64,000 nucleotides of DNA from Desulfurococcales archaeon (lineage in GTDB: Archaea; Thermoproteota; Thermoprotei_A; Sulfolobales; Fervidicoccaceae), in the NCBI GenBank assembly GCA_009904015.1, contig WYEQ01000014.1, positions 34,615-98,614 of the forward strand, written 5' to 3'. The first letter of the stretch is position 1. The number at the start of each line of letters is the position of its first letter. Positions 9,233 through 17,540 of this stretch are shown one piece after another. The notes beneath the pieces were generated by a model. The model was given only the letters and a program-made list of their open reading frames with translations. It was not told where the DNA came from and made no database searches. The position numbers and the translations under genes are program-made.

Positions 9233-10546
9233 CTACTCAAGCAACCTTAAAGCATCGCTAACGACATCATCTGGGAAGGTGTACATCACCTTGGTGTAAC
9301 TCTTTCTGAACTCGGACACCTCGTTAGCTACTACACGTGGTTCTTTTTTATCAATTAGTACTTTTTTAATAAACATGGCTATATCGAGCATCTCTGACTC
9401 CCTCATCCCGAACCTCGTCATCTCCTGGACACCCAGCCTCAAGCCGCTTGGGTCGTTAACCTTCTCGGGAGGATCCTTTGGCAACAAGTTTTTGTTAACA
9501 ATGATGTTGGCTTCCTCGAGTAGCTTAGCGCACTTGTCCCCTCCTCCCAGATTCTCGACGTCCAGCAGGACCTGGTGACTACGCGTGTATCCCAAGTGCT
9601 CACCAACCACGTCGAACCCGAGCTCAGCTAGAGATTCAGCGAGTTTCCTGGCATTTCTAACTATCTGGTCAGCGTACTGCTCACCGTAAGCCTCCATCTC
9701 AAGCGCTGTGACTAGCGTGGCGGGTATTCTGTGTAGGTGGTGATTGCTAAGGAAGTAGGGGAAAATGGTCTTTGACACCTGCTTGTAAAGCTCATTGTCG
9801 GTAAACGCTATTATGCCTCCCTGTGGACCGGGGAACGTCTTATGCGTGCTGGCCGTCATTGCGTGTGCCCCGAGGGATAGCGGGTTAGGCCATCTCTTAC
9901 CAACTATCAGTCCAAGGACATGAGCAGCATCATAAACGAGCTTTATTCCATGAGAATTAGCTACCTCGGCGAGCTCCTTTACTGGATGCGGAAAAAGGTA
10001 AACGCTCCCTCCGAGCACAATGAAGGCTGGCTTCTCGGACTCTATCAGCTTTAGCGCTTTATCAACATCAACGTTCATCCTCTCCTCGTCATAGGGCATG
10101 TAAACCTGAACCATCCCGAGGGCCCCTAGAGTCCCGAATTTAGTGTGACTAACGTGGCTCCCAGCCTGCACAGGCGCGATAAGTGCTTTATCGCCTGGCT
10201 GACCAAGAACCCTGAAGACCGCTGCGTTAGCGATGGTCCCGCTGATGGGCCTGGTCTCAACAAGGCTCGTTCCAAGGAGCTCGCCCATCTTCTCGGCTAG
10301 CATTATCTCGAGCTCATCGATGAATTTTGTTCCCTGATAATACCTTTTCTTCGGCTTACCCTCCGCGTATCTATACATGAAATCGCTCATGTAAACGGCC
10401 TCTGCGAGAGGGCTCATCACGTTCTCGCTGGCTATGAGATTAAGGGTTTGTTTCCTCCACCTGTTAGCGTTACCTGTCAGCTCAACAACTTTTCTTAGGT
10501 AAGACCAGTTACTCAAACATTTCCACCAAATAACGATTACTCCCAT
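9233..10546 (-). CDS. glyA: Serine hydroxymethyltransferase
   Basis: A PLP enzyme that converts serine to glycine and transfers the one-carbon unit to a pterin (tetrahydrofolate or an archaeal analogue). Archaeal SHMT signatures are plain: [14 protein letters not shown], a [10 protein letters not shown] segment, and the PLP-lysine motif [14 protein letters not shown]. The frame is open to 10624, but the extra N-terminal residues resemble no SHMT and overlap the preceding gene. ATG at 10544-10546 gives the normal length for the family. Upstream lie the UPF0201 and UPF0200 genes and downstream the CinA-like gene. A MetF-like protein at 32 kb could act on the same one-carbon pool. Confidence 0.94.
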   Translation of the reverse strand: MGVIVIWWKCLSNWSYLRKVVELTGNANRWRKQTLNLIASENVMSPLAEAVYMSDFMYRYAEGKPKKRYYQGTKFIDELEIMLAEKMGELLGTSLVETRPISGTIANAAVFRVLGQPGDKALIAPVQAGSHVSHTKFGTLGALGMVQVYMPYDEERMNVDVDKALKLIESEKPAFIVLGGSVYLFPHPVKELAEVANSHGIKLVYDAAHVLGLIVGKRWPNPLSLGAHAMTASTHKTFPGPQGGIIAFTDNELYKQVSKTIFPYFLSNHHLHRIPATLVTALEMEAYGEQYADQIVRNARKLAESLAELGFDVVGEHLGYTRSHQVLLDVENLGGGDKCAKLLEEANIIVNKNLLPKDPPEKVNDPSGLRLGVQEMTRFGMRESEMLDIAMFIKKVLIDKKEPRVVANEVSEFRKSYTKVMYTFPDDVVSDALRLLE

Positions 10547-10613
10547 TTCTATTATACATTTTTTCCTATACTTAAAACAAGCAGCGAAAGTAGAGTTATC
10601 AGGTACAAACAGT

Positions 10614-11063
10614 TCAGGAAACACAGTCGTTTTCGGGCAGACCGCCCTGATAGATAGGCTTACCCTGGCTCGTTGGTGGAGCTAGCCAATCAATAACCTT
10701 CATGGGGTCAGGATACTGGATTTTCACCACAACTGCTCCCAATGGGCTCTCCCTAATATCATCCACCAAGCTGACTCTCCCGACAACCAGTGCTTGCTTA
10801 TGAATCATAAATATAATCGTGTCTCCCTTAACCCCGCTCCTCAGCCGCTTGCGGGTAGCGTCGAGAATTCTTTCCCTCCTCAAGGATGAGAAAAGCTTTG
10901 ATAAGCTACTCAGACATCTAGCCTTAGCTATCACGACTTTCTCTACTCCTGACTCCTCGATTGTAACCTCGTCGGGATCCATGATTTTGTTGATGAGCTC
11001 CAATATTTTTCCTTCATCCTCGGTTTTTCTTAGAGGTACCTCAACAATAACTCTCCACTGCAT
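10614..11063 (-). CDS. UPF0201 family RNA-binding-domain protein
   Basis: A conserved archaeal protein of 149 residues that starts [20 protein letters not shown], typical of the UPF0201 (PF01877) family. It contains [20 protein letters not shown] and later [10 protein letters not shown] in the family pattern. Structures in this family show a ribosomal-L5-like fold, so RNA binding is often suggested but not proven. It overlaps the UPF0200 gene by 34 bases, and the two families are fused in one polypeptide in some archaea. That supports a joint role. Confidence 0.82.
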   Translation of the reverse strand: MQWRVIVEVPLRKTEDEGKILELINKIMDPDEVTIEESGVEKVVIAKARCLSSLSKLFSSLRRERILDATRKRLRSGVKGDTIIFMIHKQALVVGRVSLVDDIRESPLGAVVVKIQYPDPMKVIDWLAPPTSQGKPIYQGGLPENDCVS

Positions 11064-11632
11064 TCTACTTGTTCCTCCAGCAGTTCTTTGGTCTGCGTAT
11101 ATAATTTCTCTATTGGCCCCTCGTTAATCAGTATGTAATTAGATATAGCTGCCAGTAGGGGAAGACCGAACATGATTTCCTCCTTATCCCTCGAGAGAAA
11201 ATCATCCCAGCTGGAGGGATCCCCCTCCCTCCGCCTAGCCAAAAGTCTTTTAAACCTTGTTAATGGGCTTGAATGCACGTATACCAGAACATGACATCCC
11301 GGGACATTCTTGACGATAACCTCGACCTCATGTATGCTTCTAAGCCCATCTATGACTAGTGGAGGTTTTATGTTGTTTCTGCGTATATGTTCAACTAATA
11401 AGATAGCAACGCCCGCTGGACCCAGCTCTCTTCTTATCATTTTAGCCTCCATCATCATTGTATCCTTGCTAATAGAAACCCCTTTTTCCAACAGCCTTTG
11501 CCTAACCACGTCCCCCATAACAATTTTGAAGAACCCATTCCTAGCTAGGTAATCGGAGAAGGCTGTCTTGCCTGAACCGGGTAGCCCCGCTACCATAACC
11601 ACCAAGTTCTCCGTGTTTTCTTTCATAGGCAA
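11030..11632 (-). CDS. UPF0200 family P-loop kinase-like protein
   Basis: A 200-residue nucleotide kinase-like protein with Walker A GLPGSGKT near residue 16. It also has the family segments MGDVVRQRLLEKG, SKDTMMMEAKMIRRELGP and VIDGLRSIHEVEV. These match the UPF0200 family, which is related to adenylate and dephospho-CoA kinases. The substrate is unknown, and I infer only ATP-dependent phosphotransfer. Its end overlaps the UPF0201 gene, and it is the first gene of the minus-strand unit that leads to glyA. The 87 bases upstream are shared divergently with thpR. Confidence 0.82.
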   Translation of the reverse strand: MPMKENTENLVVMVAGLPGSGKTAFSDYLARNGFFKIVMGDVVRQRLLEKGVSISKDTMMMEAKMIRRELGPAGVAILLVEHIRRNNIKPPLVIDGLRSIHEVEVIVKNVPGCHVLVYVHSSPLTRFKRLLARRREGDPSSWDDFLSRDKEEIMFGLPLLAAISNYILINEGPIEKLYTQTKELLEEQVECSGELLLRYL

Positions 11633-11719
11633 TTATCCCCACACAGAGCCTCGGAATATACAAAGGATTTTATTAAGCAAAACCATAATTATCCTTTGCA
11701 GAGACGAGAGGGTTACTGC

Positions 11720-12286
11720 ATGAGCATAAGAACGTTTATAAGCGTTGATATAGAGGACCCAAATGTTCTGTCAAAGATAAAGCTAGTGAAGAACAGCTTA
11801 TCATCGCTTGGGGCAGACCTAAAGCTAGTTGAGGATGAAAACCTTCACTTAACACTAGTCTTCATAGGAGAAGTGCCCGAGCCTCAAATCACAGTAATAA
11901 AACACGCGTTGCAGAAGGTTAAGCACAAGCCATTCAGGATTCACCTCTACGGCGCAGGATGCTTCCCCACATGCAATAGACCACGAGTACTATGGATAGG
12001 CACCAAGGAAGGAAGCGAGGAAATGACTCAGCTCTACAAGAAAATAACAAGCTCTCTCAGAAAAGAGAAAATAAGCTTCGAGGAAGAAAAAGATTACACA
12101 CCTCATCTCACCATAGCACGCGTAAGAAGCAATAAAAACATAGGTAAAATAGCTAAGCTTCTCGAGGCCCTAATCGATGAGGATTTCGGGTGGATTGAGG
12201 TAAAGGAATTCAGGCTTAAGAAAAGCACCCTAACCCCAAAGGGACCAATATATGAGACTCTTGCTTCATTTAGCTTATCCGAGTAA
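11720..12286 (+). CDS. thpR: RNA 2',3'-cyclic phosphodiesterase (2H family)
   Basis: Two HxT motifs define the 2H phosphoesterase fold: HLTLVFIGEV in the first half and HLTIARV in the second. The protein is 188 residues from ATG 11720, the usual size of archaeal ThpR/LigT. It hydrolyses RNA 2',3'-cyclic phosphate ends, such as those left by tRNA splicing, to 2'-phosphates. The frame is open eight codons further upstream, but MSIRTFISVDIED is the conserved N-terminus. The CCA-adding enzyme gene follows after two bases, so the pair forms a tRNA-processing unit. Confidence 0.9.
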   Translation: MSIRTFISVDIEDPNVLSKIKLVKNSLSSLGADLKLVEDENLHLTLVFIGEVPEPQITVIKHALQKVKHKPFRIHLYGAGCFPTCNRPRVLWIGTKEGSEEMTQLYKKITSSLRKEKISFEEEKDYTPHLTIARVRSNKNIGKIAKLLEALIDEDFGWIEVKEFRLKKSTLTPKGPIYETLASFSLSE

Positions 12287-12288
12287 GC

Positions 12289-13716
12289 GTGAGCACAATG
12301 AATACCGAGGCACAAGAAGTTGAAAAGAAGGTGCTGGAAAAAATAAAGCCCTCAAGAAGCGATGAGGAAACCCTGAAGAGCATAGCGAATCTAGTAGTAA
12401 ATGAGCTGGATAAGTTCAAGCAACAAACAAGTATTGATATGAAAATAAGCGTTGAGGGGAGCTTCGCGAAGGGTACATGGCTGAAAACAGACCCTGAGCT
12501 AGACGTGTTCATAATTCTGCCCAACAACTATAATAAAGAATTCATAAAAAACGAGCTCTACCCAAAGCTCAGGGCATGGCTAAATGATTACTCCCCAATA
12601 GAACAGTACAGCGAGCATCCATACCTCACGCTACAAATACATGGTGTAAAGGTCGATATCGTACCATCAATCGAATCTCTTCCAGGCGCAAAAATACTCA
12701 CTGCAGTTGACAGGACGCATCTACATACAGAATACGTGAAGCGAAAAACCGATGAGAGACTTAGAGATGAGATAAGATTAGCCAAGGCATTCGCAAGGGG
12801 GATCGGCGTCTATGGAGCCGAAATAAAGATAAAAGGCTTCTCCGGCTACCTTCTCGAGCTACTAACCATATACTACGGTGGCTTCAGGCGACTTCTTGAG
12901 GCAGCTGCCTACGAATGGATACCTGGAAAAATATACATCGATATCGAGAGGGTCTCGGACCCGCTGCAGGCCAAGCAGGCCTTTGGCAACCCCCCAATGA
13001 TAGTTATAGACCCAACGGACCCAAAAAGAAACGTGGCTGCCGCCGTCTCAATAGAAAAGCTATCAGAGTTCATAATGGCTGCTTGCTTATACCTCAGTAA
13101 TCCAAAGGAGGAGTTCTTCTTCCCTAAGCCTTTACATCCAGTTGAGAAAAAAAGGCTTCTGGGACTTGCAGAGACTTTCTTCGAAAATGTCGTTTTTGTG
13201 GAGCTTAGACACAAGGCCAGGCTCCCGCCAGATACTCTATGGGGAGAGCTACAAAGAGCACTCTCAATAATGAAGAATATACTGGAGAAAAATGAGTTTG
13301 AGGTCTACCGTTGCGACGCGTGGAGCGACGAGAAGGAACAATCAATCCTGGCGTGCTTGCTATCAACGCCTATTAAAACGAAATACAGGCTAATCAAGGG
13401 TCCACCAATAAAAGAAAGAGAGCACAGCATAAGATTCATTGAGAAGTACCTTCACTCGCCTTTCCTAGGCCCATGGATAGTGGGTGATAGGCTCTACGCT
13501 ATAAACGTGAGAAAAGAAGTACTAGCCACATCACTTATAGAGGACCATCTAAGAGAAATACTTGTATCAGATTTAACTGATTCAACAGCAAAAGTCAGCC
13601 TCCTCAGCTGGAGACCGGAAATAATAGAAGACGAGGAAATAGGCGAGTGGATTCTAAGCTTTCTTCTAGGAAAGCCAAAATGGCTGTGGGCACTCCTGGA
13701 TTACCAGAAGGTATAG
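12289..13716 (+). CDS. cca: CCA tRNA nucleotidyltransferase, class I (archaeal)
   Basis: Adds or repairs the 3'-terminal CCA of tRNA without a template. The 475 residues show the class I nucleotidyltransferase motif GSFAKGTWLKTDPELDVFIIL and a downstream YLTLQIHGVKVDIVPS carrying the third carboxylate. They also show the archaeal KTDERLRDEIRLAKAFARGIGVYGAE segment. GTG at 12289 lies two bases after thpR. An ATG at 12298 is an equally possible start. The next gene begins two bases after the stop, so thpR, cca and the kinase look like one operon. Confidence 0.95.
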   Translation: MSTMNTEAQEVEKKVLEKIKPSRSDEETLKSIANLVVNELDKFKQQTSIDMKISVEGSFAKGTWLKTDPELDVFIILPNNYNKEFIKNELYPKLRAWLNDYSPIEQYSEHPYLTLQIHGVKVDIVPSIESLPGAKILTAVDRTHLHTEYVKRKTDERLRDEIRLAKAFARGIGVYGAEIKIKGFSGYLLELLTIYYGGFRRLLEAAAYEWIPGKIYIDIERVSDPLQAKQAFGNPPMIVIDPTDPKRNVAAAVSIEKLSEFIMAACLYLSNPKEEFFFPKPLHPVEKKRLLGLAETFFENVVFVELRHKARLPPDTLWGELQRALSIMKNILEKNEFEVYRCDAWSDEKEQSILACLLSTPIKTKYRLIKGPPIKEREHSIRFIEKYLHSPFLGPWIVGDRLYAINVRKEVLATSLIEDHLREILVSDLTDSTAKVSLLSWRPEIIEDEEIGEWILSFLLGKPKWLWALLDYQKV

Positions 13717-13718
13717 CT

Positions 13719-14393
13719 ATGGAGAAGTTCTGTTATCCTTCACACATGATTGAAAAAAGACCAGATGAGTGTTATGACATATACCGTAGTATCCTACTTG
13801 TTACCGGAGACCCGCGCTCCTTAGTCATGATTGATAAAGGAACAGACTCCATTGTTTTTCTTGACGAGGATTCGAAACGAGTATTTAAAGTAAAAAGACT
13901 GGACGCGACAAAGTTTCTATCAAACGAAGGATACGTTCTCTTGAACATCGGTTACTCCTCGCCTCTTAAGATAGCTCCCAAGGTATACGCCTTCAATAAG
14001 TATGTCGTTGTGATGGAGTACGTTGAAGGAACAAAATTCGAGAGCCTTCCTGAACTAGGCTTAAGCCAAAACGAGCTGAAAAGAATACTTTGTAGAATAA
14101 TTAGGAAGGCAATGTTGCTTGATGAGCTAATGGTAAACCACGGCCAGCTAAGTAGAGCTTACAGGCACATAATAATCAGAACTAATGACCATGAGCCTAT
14201 ATTCATTGATTTCGGGGATTCCACAATAACACGTAAGCCGCAGAACCTCACATCTGTATGGTCATTTCTTCATAACAAAGGTTTACTCAGAGTCATCAGT
14301 GAAGAAATAGATAGCCTAGATTTTGCTAGGTCCCTCAAGAAAAAAGAAGAAACAGCGATTAAAGCTTTAAAAGAACATTGCGTTTCATGCTGA
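13719..14393 (+). CDS. Predicted archaeal Ser/Thr protein kinase (COG2112-like)
   Basis: A compact protein-kinase-like domain. It has a degenerate glycine-rich N-lobe (GTDSIVFLDEDSKRVFKVKRLD, with the conserved lysine in VFKVK), a hinge VVMEYVEGTKFESL, a short catalytic loop around LMVNHGQLSRAYRH, and IFIDFGDST as the DFG motif. This resembles the small RIO/Bud32-like archaeal kinases. ATG at 13719, two bases after cca, is preferred; the frame is open to 13647 inside cca. The TGA stop (14391-14393) lies inside the right end of a TnpB-derived element. The last residues may therefore have been replaced when the element inserted. Confidence 0.75.
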   Translation: MEKFCYPSHMIEKRPDECYDIYRSILLVTGDPRSLVMIDKGTDSIVFLDEDSKRVFKVKRLDATKFLSNEGYVLLNIGYSSPLKIAPKVYAFNKYVVVMEYVEGTKFESLPELGLSQNELKRILCRIIRKAMLLDELMVNHGQLSRAYRHIIIRTNDHEPIFIDFGDSTITRKPQNLTSVWSFLHNKGLLRVISEEIDSLDFARSLKKKEETAIKALKEHCVSC

Positions 14394-14667
14394 CCTCCTC
14401 CACGCCCTGTAGAGCGTGGGCTTTACTTTGGGCGGTTCACCGGTTCTCCTCATCTATTCGGATTTACATCTTTCATTTGGGGGGCAGTCGGTGTGGCCAG
14501 AGACCCACAATCACTGCTTGTATGGGTGGCTCCGCTCCCCGCATCCACGTGCTTAGGGGCAACCACGGCTTACGATTAACTCATCATCAAGGAGTAATTA
14601 AAATGAGAAAGTTTATAAGCCTTTTATATTTCATCCCAGCCTTAAAAGACGAGGCTTTCATTTGTAT
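14390..14667 (-). mobile_element. TnpB-derived miniature element, copy A
   Basis: A non-coding relic with IS200/IS605-like ends, oriented with the right end at the low coordinate. On the minus strand the right end carries a TnpB tail (APQMKDVNPNR, stop, GEPVNRPK) and then a hairpin CCACGC/GCGTGG. It ends in GGAGGAGGTCAG. The left end near 14640-14667 has the hairpin AGCCT/AGGCT beside TTTATAAGCC. The interior also matches copy B at 56.3 kb (TGGCCAGAGAC, GCTCCCCGCATCC), so these look like family members and not independent decay products. No transposase gene is present. The element sits exactly between two convergent genes. Confidence 0.8.
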
Positions 14668-14673
14668 AAGGTC

Positions 14674-14976
14674 TTAGTGGGATAACTCGCTGATCGATTT
14701 CTGGACATATCCTGGTATTAGGGAAACCTTTGTCATAACGTAGTAGCCATCACCGATGCGCATTGGTAAAAGGTTCTTTTTCTTCGCTACCCCCACGCTC
14801 GTTATCAATATGTTTTCTTGGGAAGGCCTTGACAGCCTGCTTTTACATTTGGGGCATGTGTAGCCGTATTTGCTTAAAACCTCCGTTATCGAGGGAACAC
14901 CTATGAAGTCTTGGCCAACGTGCTCAAGATAATGAAGAACGAACCCACAATTACTGCATCTGTATACGAGTGGCAT
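14674..14976 (-). CDS. Small zinc-ribbon protein, hypothetical
   Basis: The 100 residues begin VYRCSNCGFVLHYLEHVG and continue with GYTCPKCKSRL, giving two CxxC pairs (Cys7/10 and Cys41/44) that should bind one zinc. The C-terminal half has MRIGDGYYVMTKVSLIPGYV and no membrane segment. The family is seen in crenarchaea, but I cannot name a function. The stop lies within about ten bases of the left end of element A. Upstream, a perfect GGTAATACC/GGTATTACC palindrome lies 43-63 bases before the ATG, so repression or activation by a DNA-binding protein is likely. Confidence 0.7.
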   Translation of the reverse strand: MPLVYRCSNCGFVLHYLEHVGQDFIGVPSITEVLSKYGYTCPKCKSRLSRPSQENILITSVGVAKKKNLLPMRIGDGYYVMTKVSLIPGYVQKSISELSH

Positions 14977-15018
14977 TCAGATTACCTCGTTATAATAAGT
15001 AGGGATCGAAAAGATTTA

Positions 15019-15126
15019 GGTAATACCGCAGGTATTACCGTGTTACAAAATAATGTATTACCATCATATGAATGTCGATTAAACACATGCATTCATTGAG
15101 TATTGGGGAGAAATCATTGGTAATAC
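15019..15126. promoter_or_regulatory. GGTAATACC motif array with perfect palindrome (putative operator)
   Basis: GGTAATACC at 15019-15027 and GGTATTACC at 15031-15039 form a perfect 9-bp inverted repeat with spacer GCA. Further half-sites are GTATTACC at 15055-15062 and GGTAATAC at 15119-15126. All four lie in the 275-base divergent region between the zinc-ribbon gene and the 411-residue protein gene. Four copies in about 110 bases are not expected by chance in such DNA. I infer a dimeric regulator; its identity is unknown. Confidence 0.6.
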
Positions 15127-15251
15127 AGTGTTATCTTTTTTATATAATCATCCAATGGCTTTAATCAGTGCAACTGTACCAAGAGATACATTGCTATTAA
15201 TCCATATTATTACTACATTTTATTTTAGTAATAAAAACCAAGTGGCCGAGT

Positions 15252-16487
15252 ATGACGACGATATCCAAGCTCTCTAGTATATGGGGGCTGTACTGGCTTG
15301 GCTACCTTACCTCATGGAATACAGGAGCCCTTAGAAGGGAGCCCACGGATAAGCACCGCTGCTGCGTTCATACACCAACGCAACACGTTGTCTGGGTTGC
15401 TTGTAATGATGATGTTTGCGTGGACTATGGTAGGCCTTATAGGTATTCCTACTGGAAAATTTTTTCACACGTAGAGCCAGTTAACCAGGCGTTACATGCC
15501 AGAAGCCTATCACCCTATTTTTCTAGAAGCCTGAGTGCAAGTATAGTTGGAGACAAATGCATACTCGAGGTTGAGGAGGCAAAAGGTTTCGGATACGAAT
15601 TTACGTACAGAAAGGTGATATTAGACCAAGAAAGAAGCATAGACCAAGCTGCCGAATTATCTTTCGGTCGGATATTTTTATCTGAGAACAGATTTTCCCT
15701 GGAAGACGACCAAGTAGTTCTTGAAATAGAATCTAGAAATAACAGGCGCGTTATAGAGAATGGTTCTGCCGTTGTTTTTCCAGAGATCAATGGCAGAAGC
15801 ATTGTTTTTGATAAAAAAGAGCAAACAATAATAATTAAGGGACCACGAAGAGTTAGTATTGAATTCAAGCATATCCCGAGGAGATGGGGGTGGCTTCAGC
15901 CATTCGCTCTCGTATGGGACTACATAGAAGACAAAGACCGAGTATACGCACAGTACATTGAAGTATATGTTGGCAACAGCAAGTACGTATTCATGAGTAG
16001 AAACCCCATAAAAGCCTTGTATGAAGGCGATGATGAGAAACTGGAGGTTTATACTGGAGGAGAAATAAGAATAATGAGGAGAGATGCAAAAGACCTAACA
16101 AGCATAGGTTACTGGGCCTCTATGAACCTTGATAAATCAATTGCACCGGAACTACCTACATTAAGATTATCTCCGAGCATCATCGTACCCTATTTAGTAA
16201 AGCTTCAGAAAATCACTGAAGATGTGTGGAGGCTTGTACTAGGGCTCTCAAATCCAACATCAATAAACACCAGTGTTTCGGTATTGGTTGACAAACCATA
16301 CTTCCTAGAGAGCATCGCGATTGATAATGAAAATGTCCAGCTGGATAAGCTTAACTACTTGGAGCTGTTTTTCCCAAGCTATAGTGCTCAGACAATAGAA
16401 ATGAAGCTGAAAAGAAAGAAGGAAAAAATGCTTCTCGAGAAACTAAGAATCCACAACAAGGAGGATATTGAAAAGCCCTTTGGATAA
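15252..16487 (+). CDS. Hypothetical protein, 411 aa
   Basis: I do not recognise this protein. It is 411 residues, soluble, with no signal peptide, and mostly beta-strand-like, with many alternating hydrophobic residues. An N-terminal region contains several cysteines and histidines (HRCCVHTPTQHVVWVACNDDVC) that could bind metal. Later segments (HIPRRWGWLQPFALVWDYIED, YIEVYVGNSKYVFMS) look like a beta sandwich or a propeller-like domain. The tail KRKKEKMLLEKLRIHNKEDIE is helical and charged. It is preceded by the GGTAATACC motif array and followed 21 bases later by the TtuA-type gene, so it may be co-transcribed with tRNA thiolation. Confidence 0.65.
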   Translation: MTTISKLSSIWGLYWLGYLTSWNTGALRREPTDKHRCCVHTPTQHVVWVACNDDVCVDYGRPYRYSYWKIFSHVEPVNQALHARSLSPYFSRSLSASIVGDKCILEVEEAKGFGYEFTYRKVILDQERSIDQAAELSFGRIFLSENRFSLEDDQVVLEIESRNNRRVIENGSAVVFPEINGRSIVFDKKEQTIIIKGPRRVSIEFKHIPRRWGWLQPFALVWDYIEDKDRVYAQYIEVYVGNSKYVFMSRNPIKALYEGDDEKLEVYTGGEIRIMRRDAKDLTSIGYWASMNLDKSIAPELPTLRLSPSIIVPYLVKLQKITEDVWRLVLGLSNPTSINTSVSVLVDKPYFLESIAIDNENVQLDKLNYLELFFPSYSAQTIEMKLKRKKEKMLLEKLRIHNKEDIEKPFG

Positions 16488-16508
16488 TCTAACTGGTGAA
16501 GATGAAGC

Positions 16509-17498
16509 ATGAGCGTGCTGGCACCGGGTACAAGAAAATCTTGCTACAAGTGTGGAAGGGAAGCTGAGGTAATGGTTAGGTACGCGAGGCTCTACTTATG
16601 CCGCGAGCACTACATCGAATACATAGAAGAAAGGATAATGAAAACCATAGAGAAATACGGATTGCTCAGTGGCGTTAAGAGGCTTCTAATTGCTCTCTCA
16701 GGCGGTAAGGACAGCTTGAGTTTAGCTTATGTTCTATCAAGAAACAAGGAAAAAATAGGCCTCACCGAAATAATAGGCCTCCACATTGACCTGGGAATAA
16801 ACGGTTACTCAGAGGAATCTAGAGAATCTGTTGAAAAAGCTTGTTCAGAGCTAGGCATGAAATGCTTTATTCTATCATTAAAGGACCTTCTAGGCTTATC
16901 ATTGCCTGAAATAATCAGGAAAAGCAATAGGCCTCCCTGCAGCGTATGTGGGTTGATTAAGAGGTACATTATTAACGCTGCCTCCATTGAACTTGGTGTC
17001 GACGCGGTCGCTATGGGTCACCACATGGATGATATCTTGCTGTTTTATCTCAGAAACTTTCTTTTAGGGGTAAAATCTGATTATCTCAAGCTAGGCCCGG
17101 TCATCGAGGCAAAAGACACCATAGTGGCTAAGAAACTAAGGCCTTTGTACGAGGTGTACGAAGAGGACTTATCCCTCTACGCGAAACTAAGAGGCATTAA
17201 AACAGTTGGTACCGAATGTCCATTCAAACACAATGACCACATTGAAAAAGCAATAAAAGAGATGCTGGATAAGCTGGAAAACCACGCCCCCGGCTACAAG
17301 TTGTCCTTGTTAAGGAGAATAACGTCTTCGGAGAAACGCGAGGCTCTTCTCTCACAAGAAGTATTTACGTGTAAATATTGTGGCTCGCCCACGAACAATA
17401 AGGACAACATCTGTGCTCTCTGTAAGCTAACACAAAACGTCTTCGGCGAACCAAGAGGCCTTTACCTGAAACAAAAACTAAAAGAATTTCTACATTGA
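16509..17498 (+). CDS. tRNA 2-thiolation enzyme, TtuA/NcsA family
   Basis: A PP-loop adenylating sulfurtransferase for tRNA 2-thiouridine, which stabilises tRNA at high temperature. In the 329 residues an N-terminal zinc finger is formed by Cys12, Cys15, Cys31 and His34. The PP-loop is SGGKDS at 64-69. The three cysteines expected to hold the [4Fe-4S] cluster are Cys144 and Cys147 (RPPCSVCGL) and Cys237 (GTECPF). A second zinc finger lies at the C-terminus (CKYCG...CALC). All key residues are intact. I cannot tell from sequence whether it modifies U54 (TtuA) or the wobble U34 (NcsA/Ncs6 type). Confidence 0.92.
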   Translation: MSVLAPGTRKSCYKCGREAEVMVRYARLYLCREHYIEYIEERIMKTIEKYGLLSGVKRLLIALSGGKDSLSLAYVLSRNKEKIGLTEIIGLHIDLGINGYSEESRESVEKACSELGMKCFILSLKDLLGLSLPEIIRKSNRPPCSVCGLIKRYIINAASIELGVDAVAMGHHMDDILLFYLRNFLLGVKSDYLKLGPVIEAKDTIVAKKLRPLYEVYEEDLSLYAKLRGIKTVGTECPFKHNDHIEKAIKEMLDKLENHAPGYKLSLLRRITSSEKREALLSQEVFTCKYCGSPTNNKDNICALCKLTQNVFGEPRGLYLKQKLKEFLH

Positions 17499-17540
17499 AG
17501 CATTGCTCATCTTGGTTTTTTCGTAGCTCACTTTGCTTCC

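Noticed and set aside
14378..14677. A 99-codon open frame on the plus strand after the kinase gene
   Set aside because: It lies across relic element A, is antisense to its TnpB tail, and has no protein-like composition.
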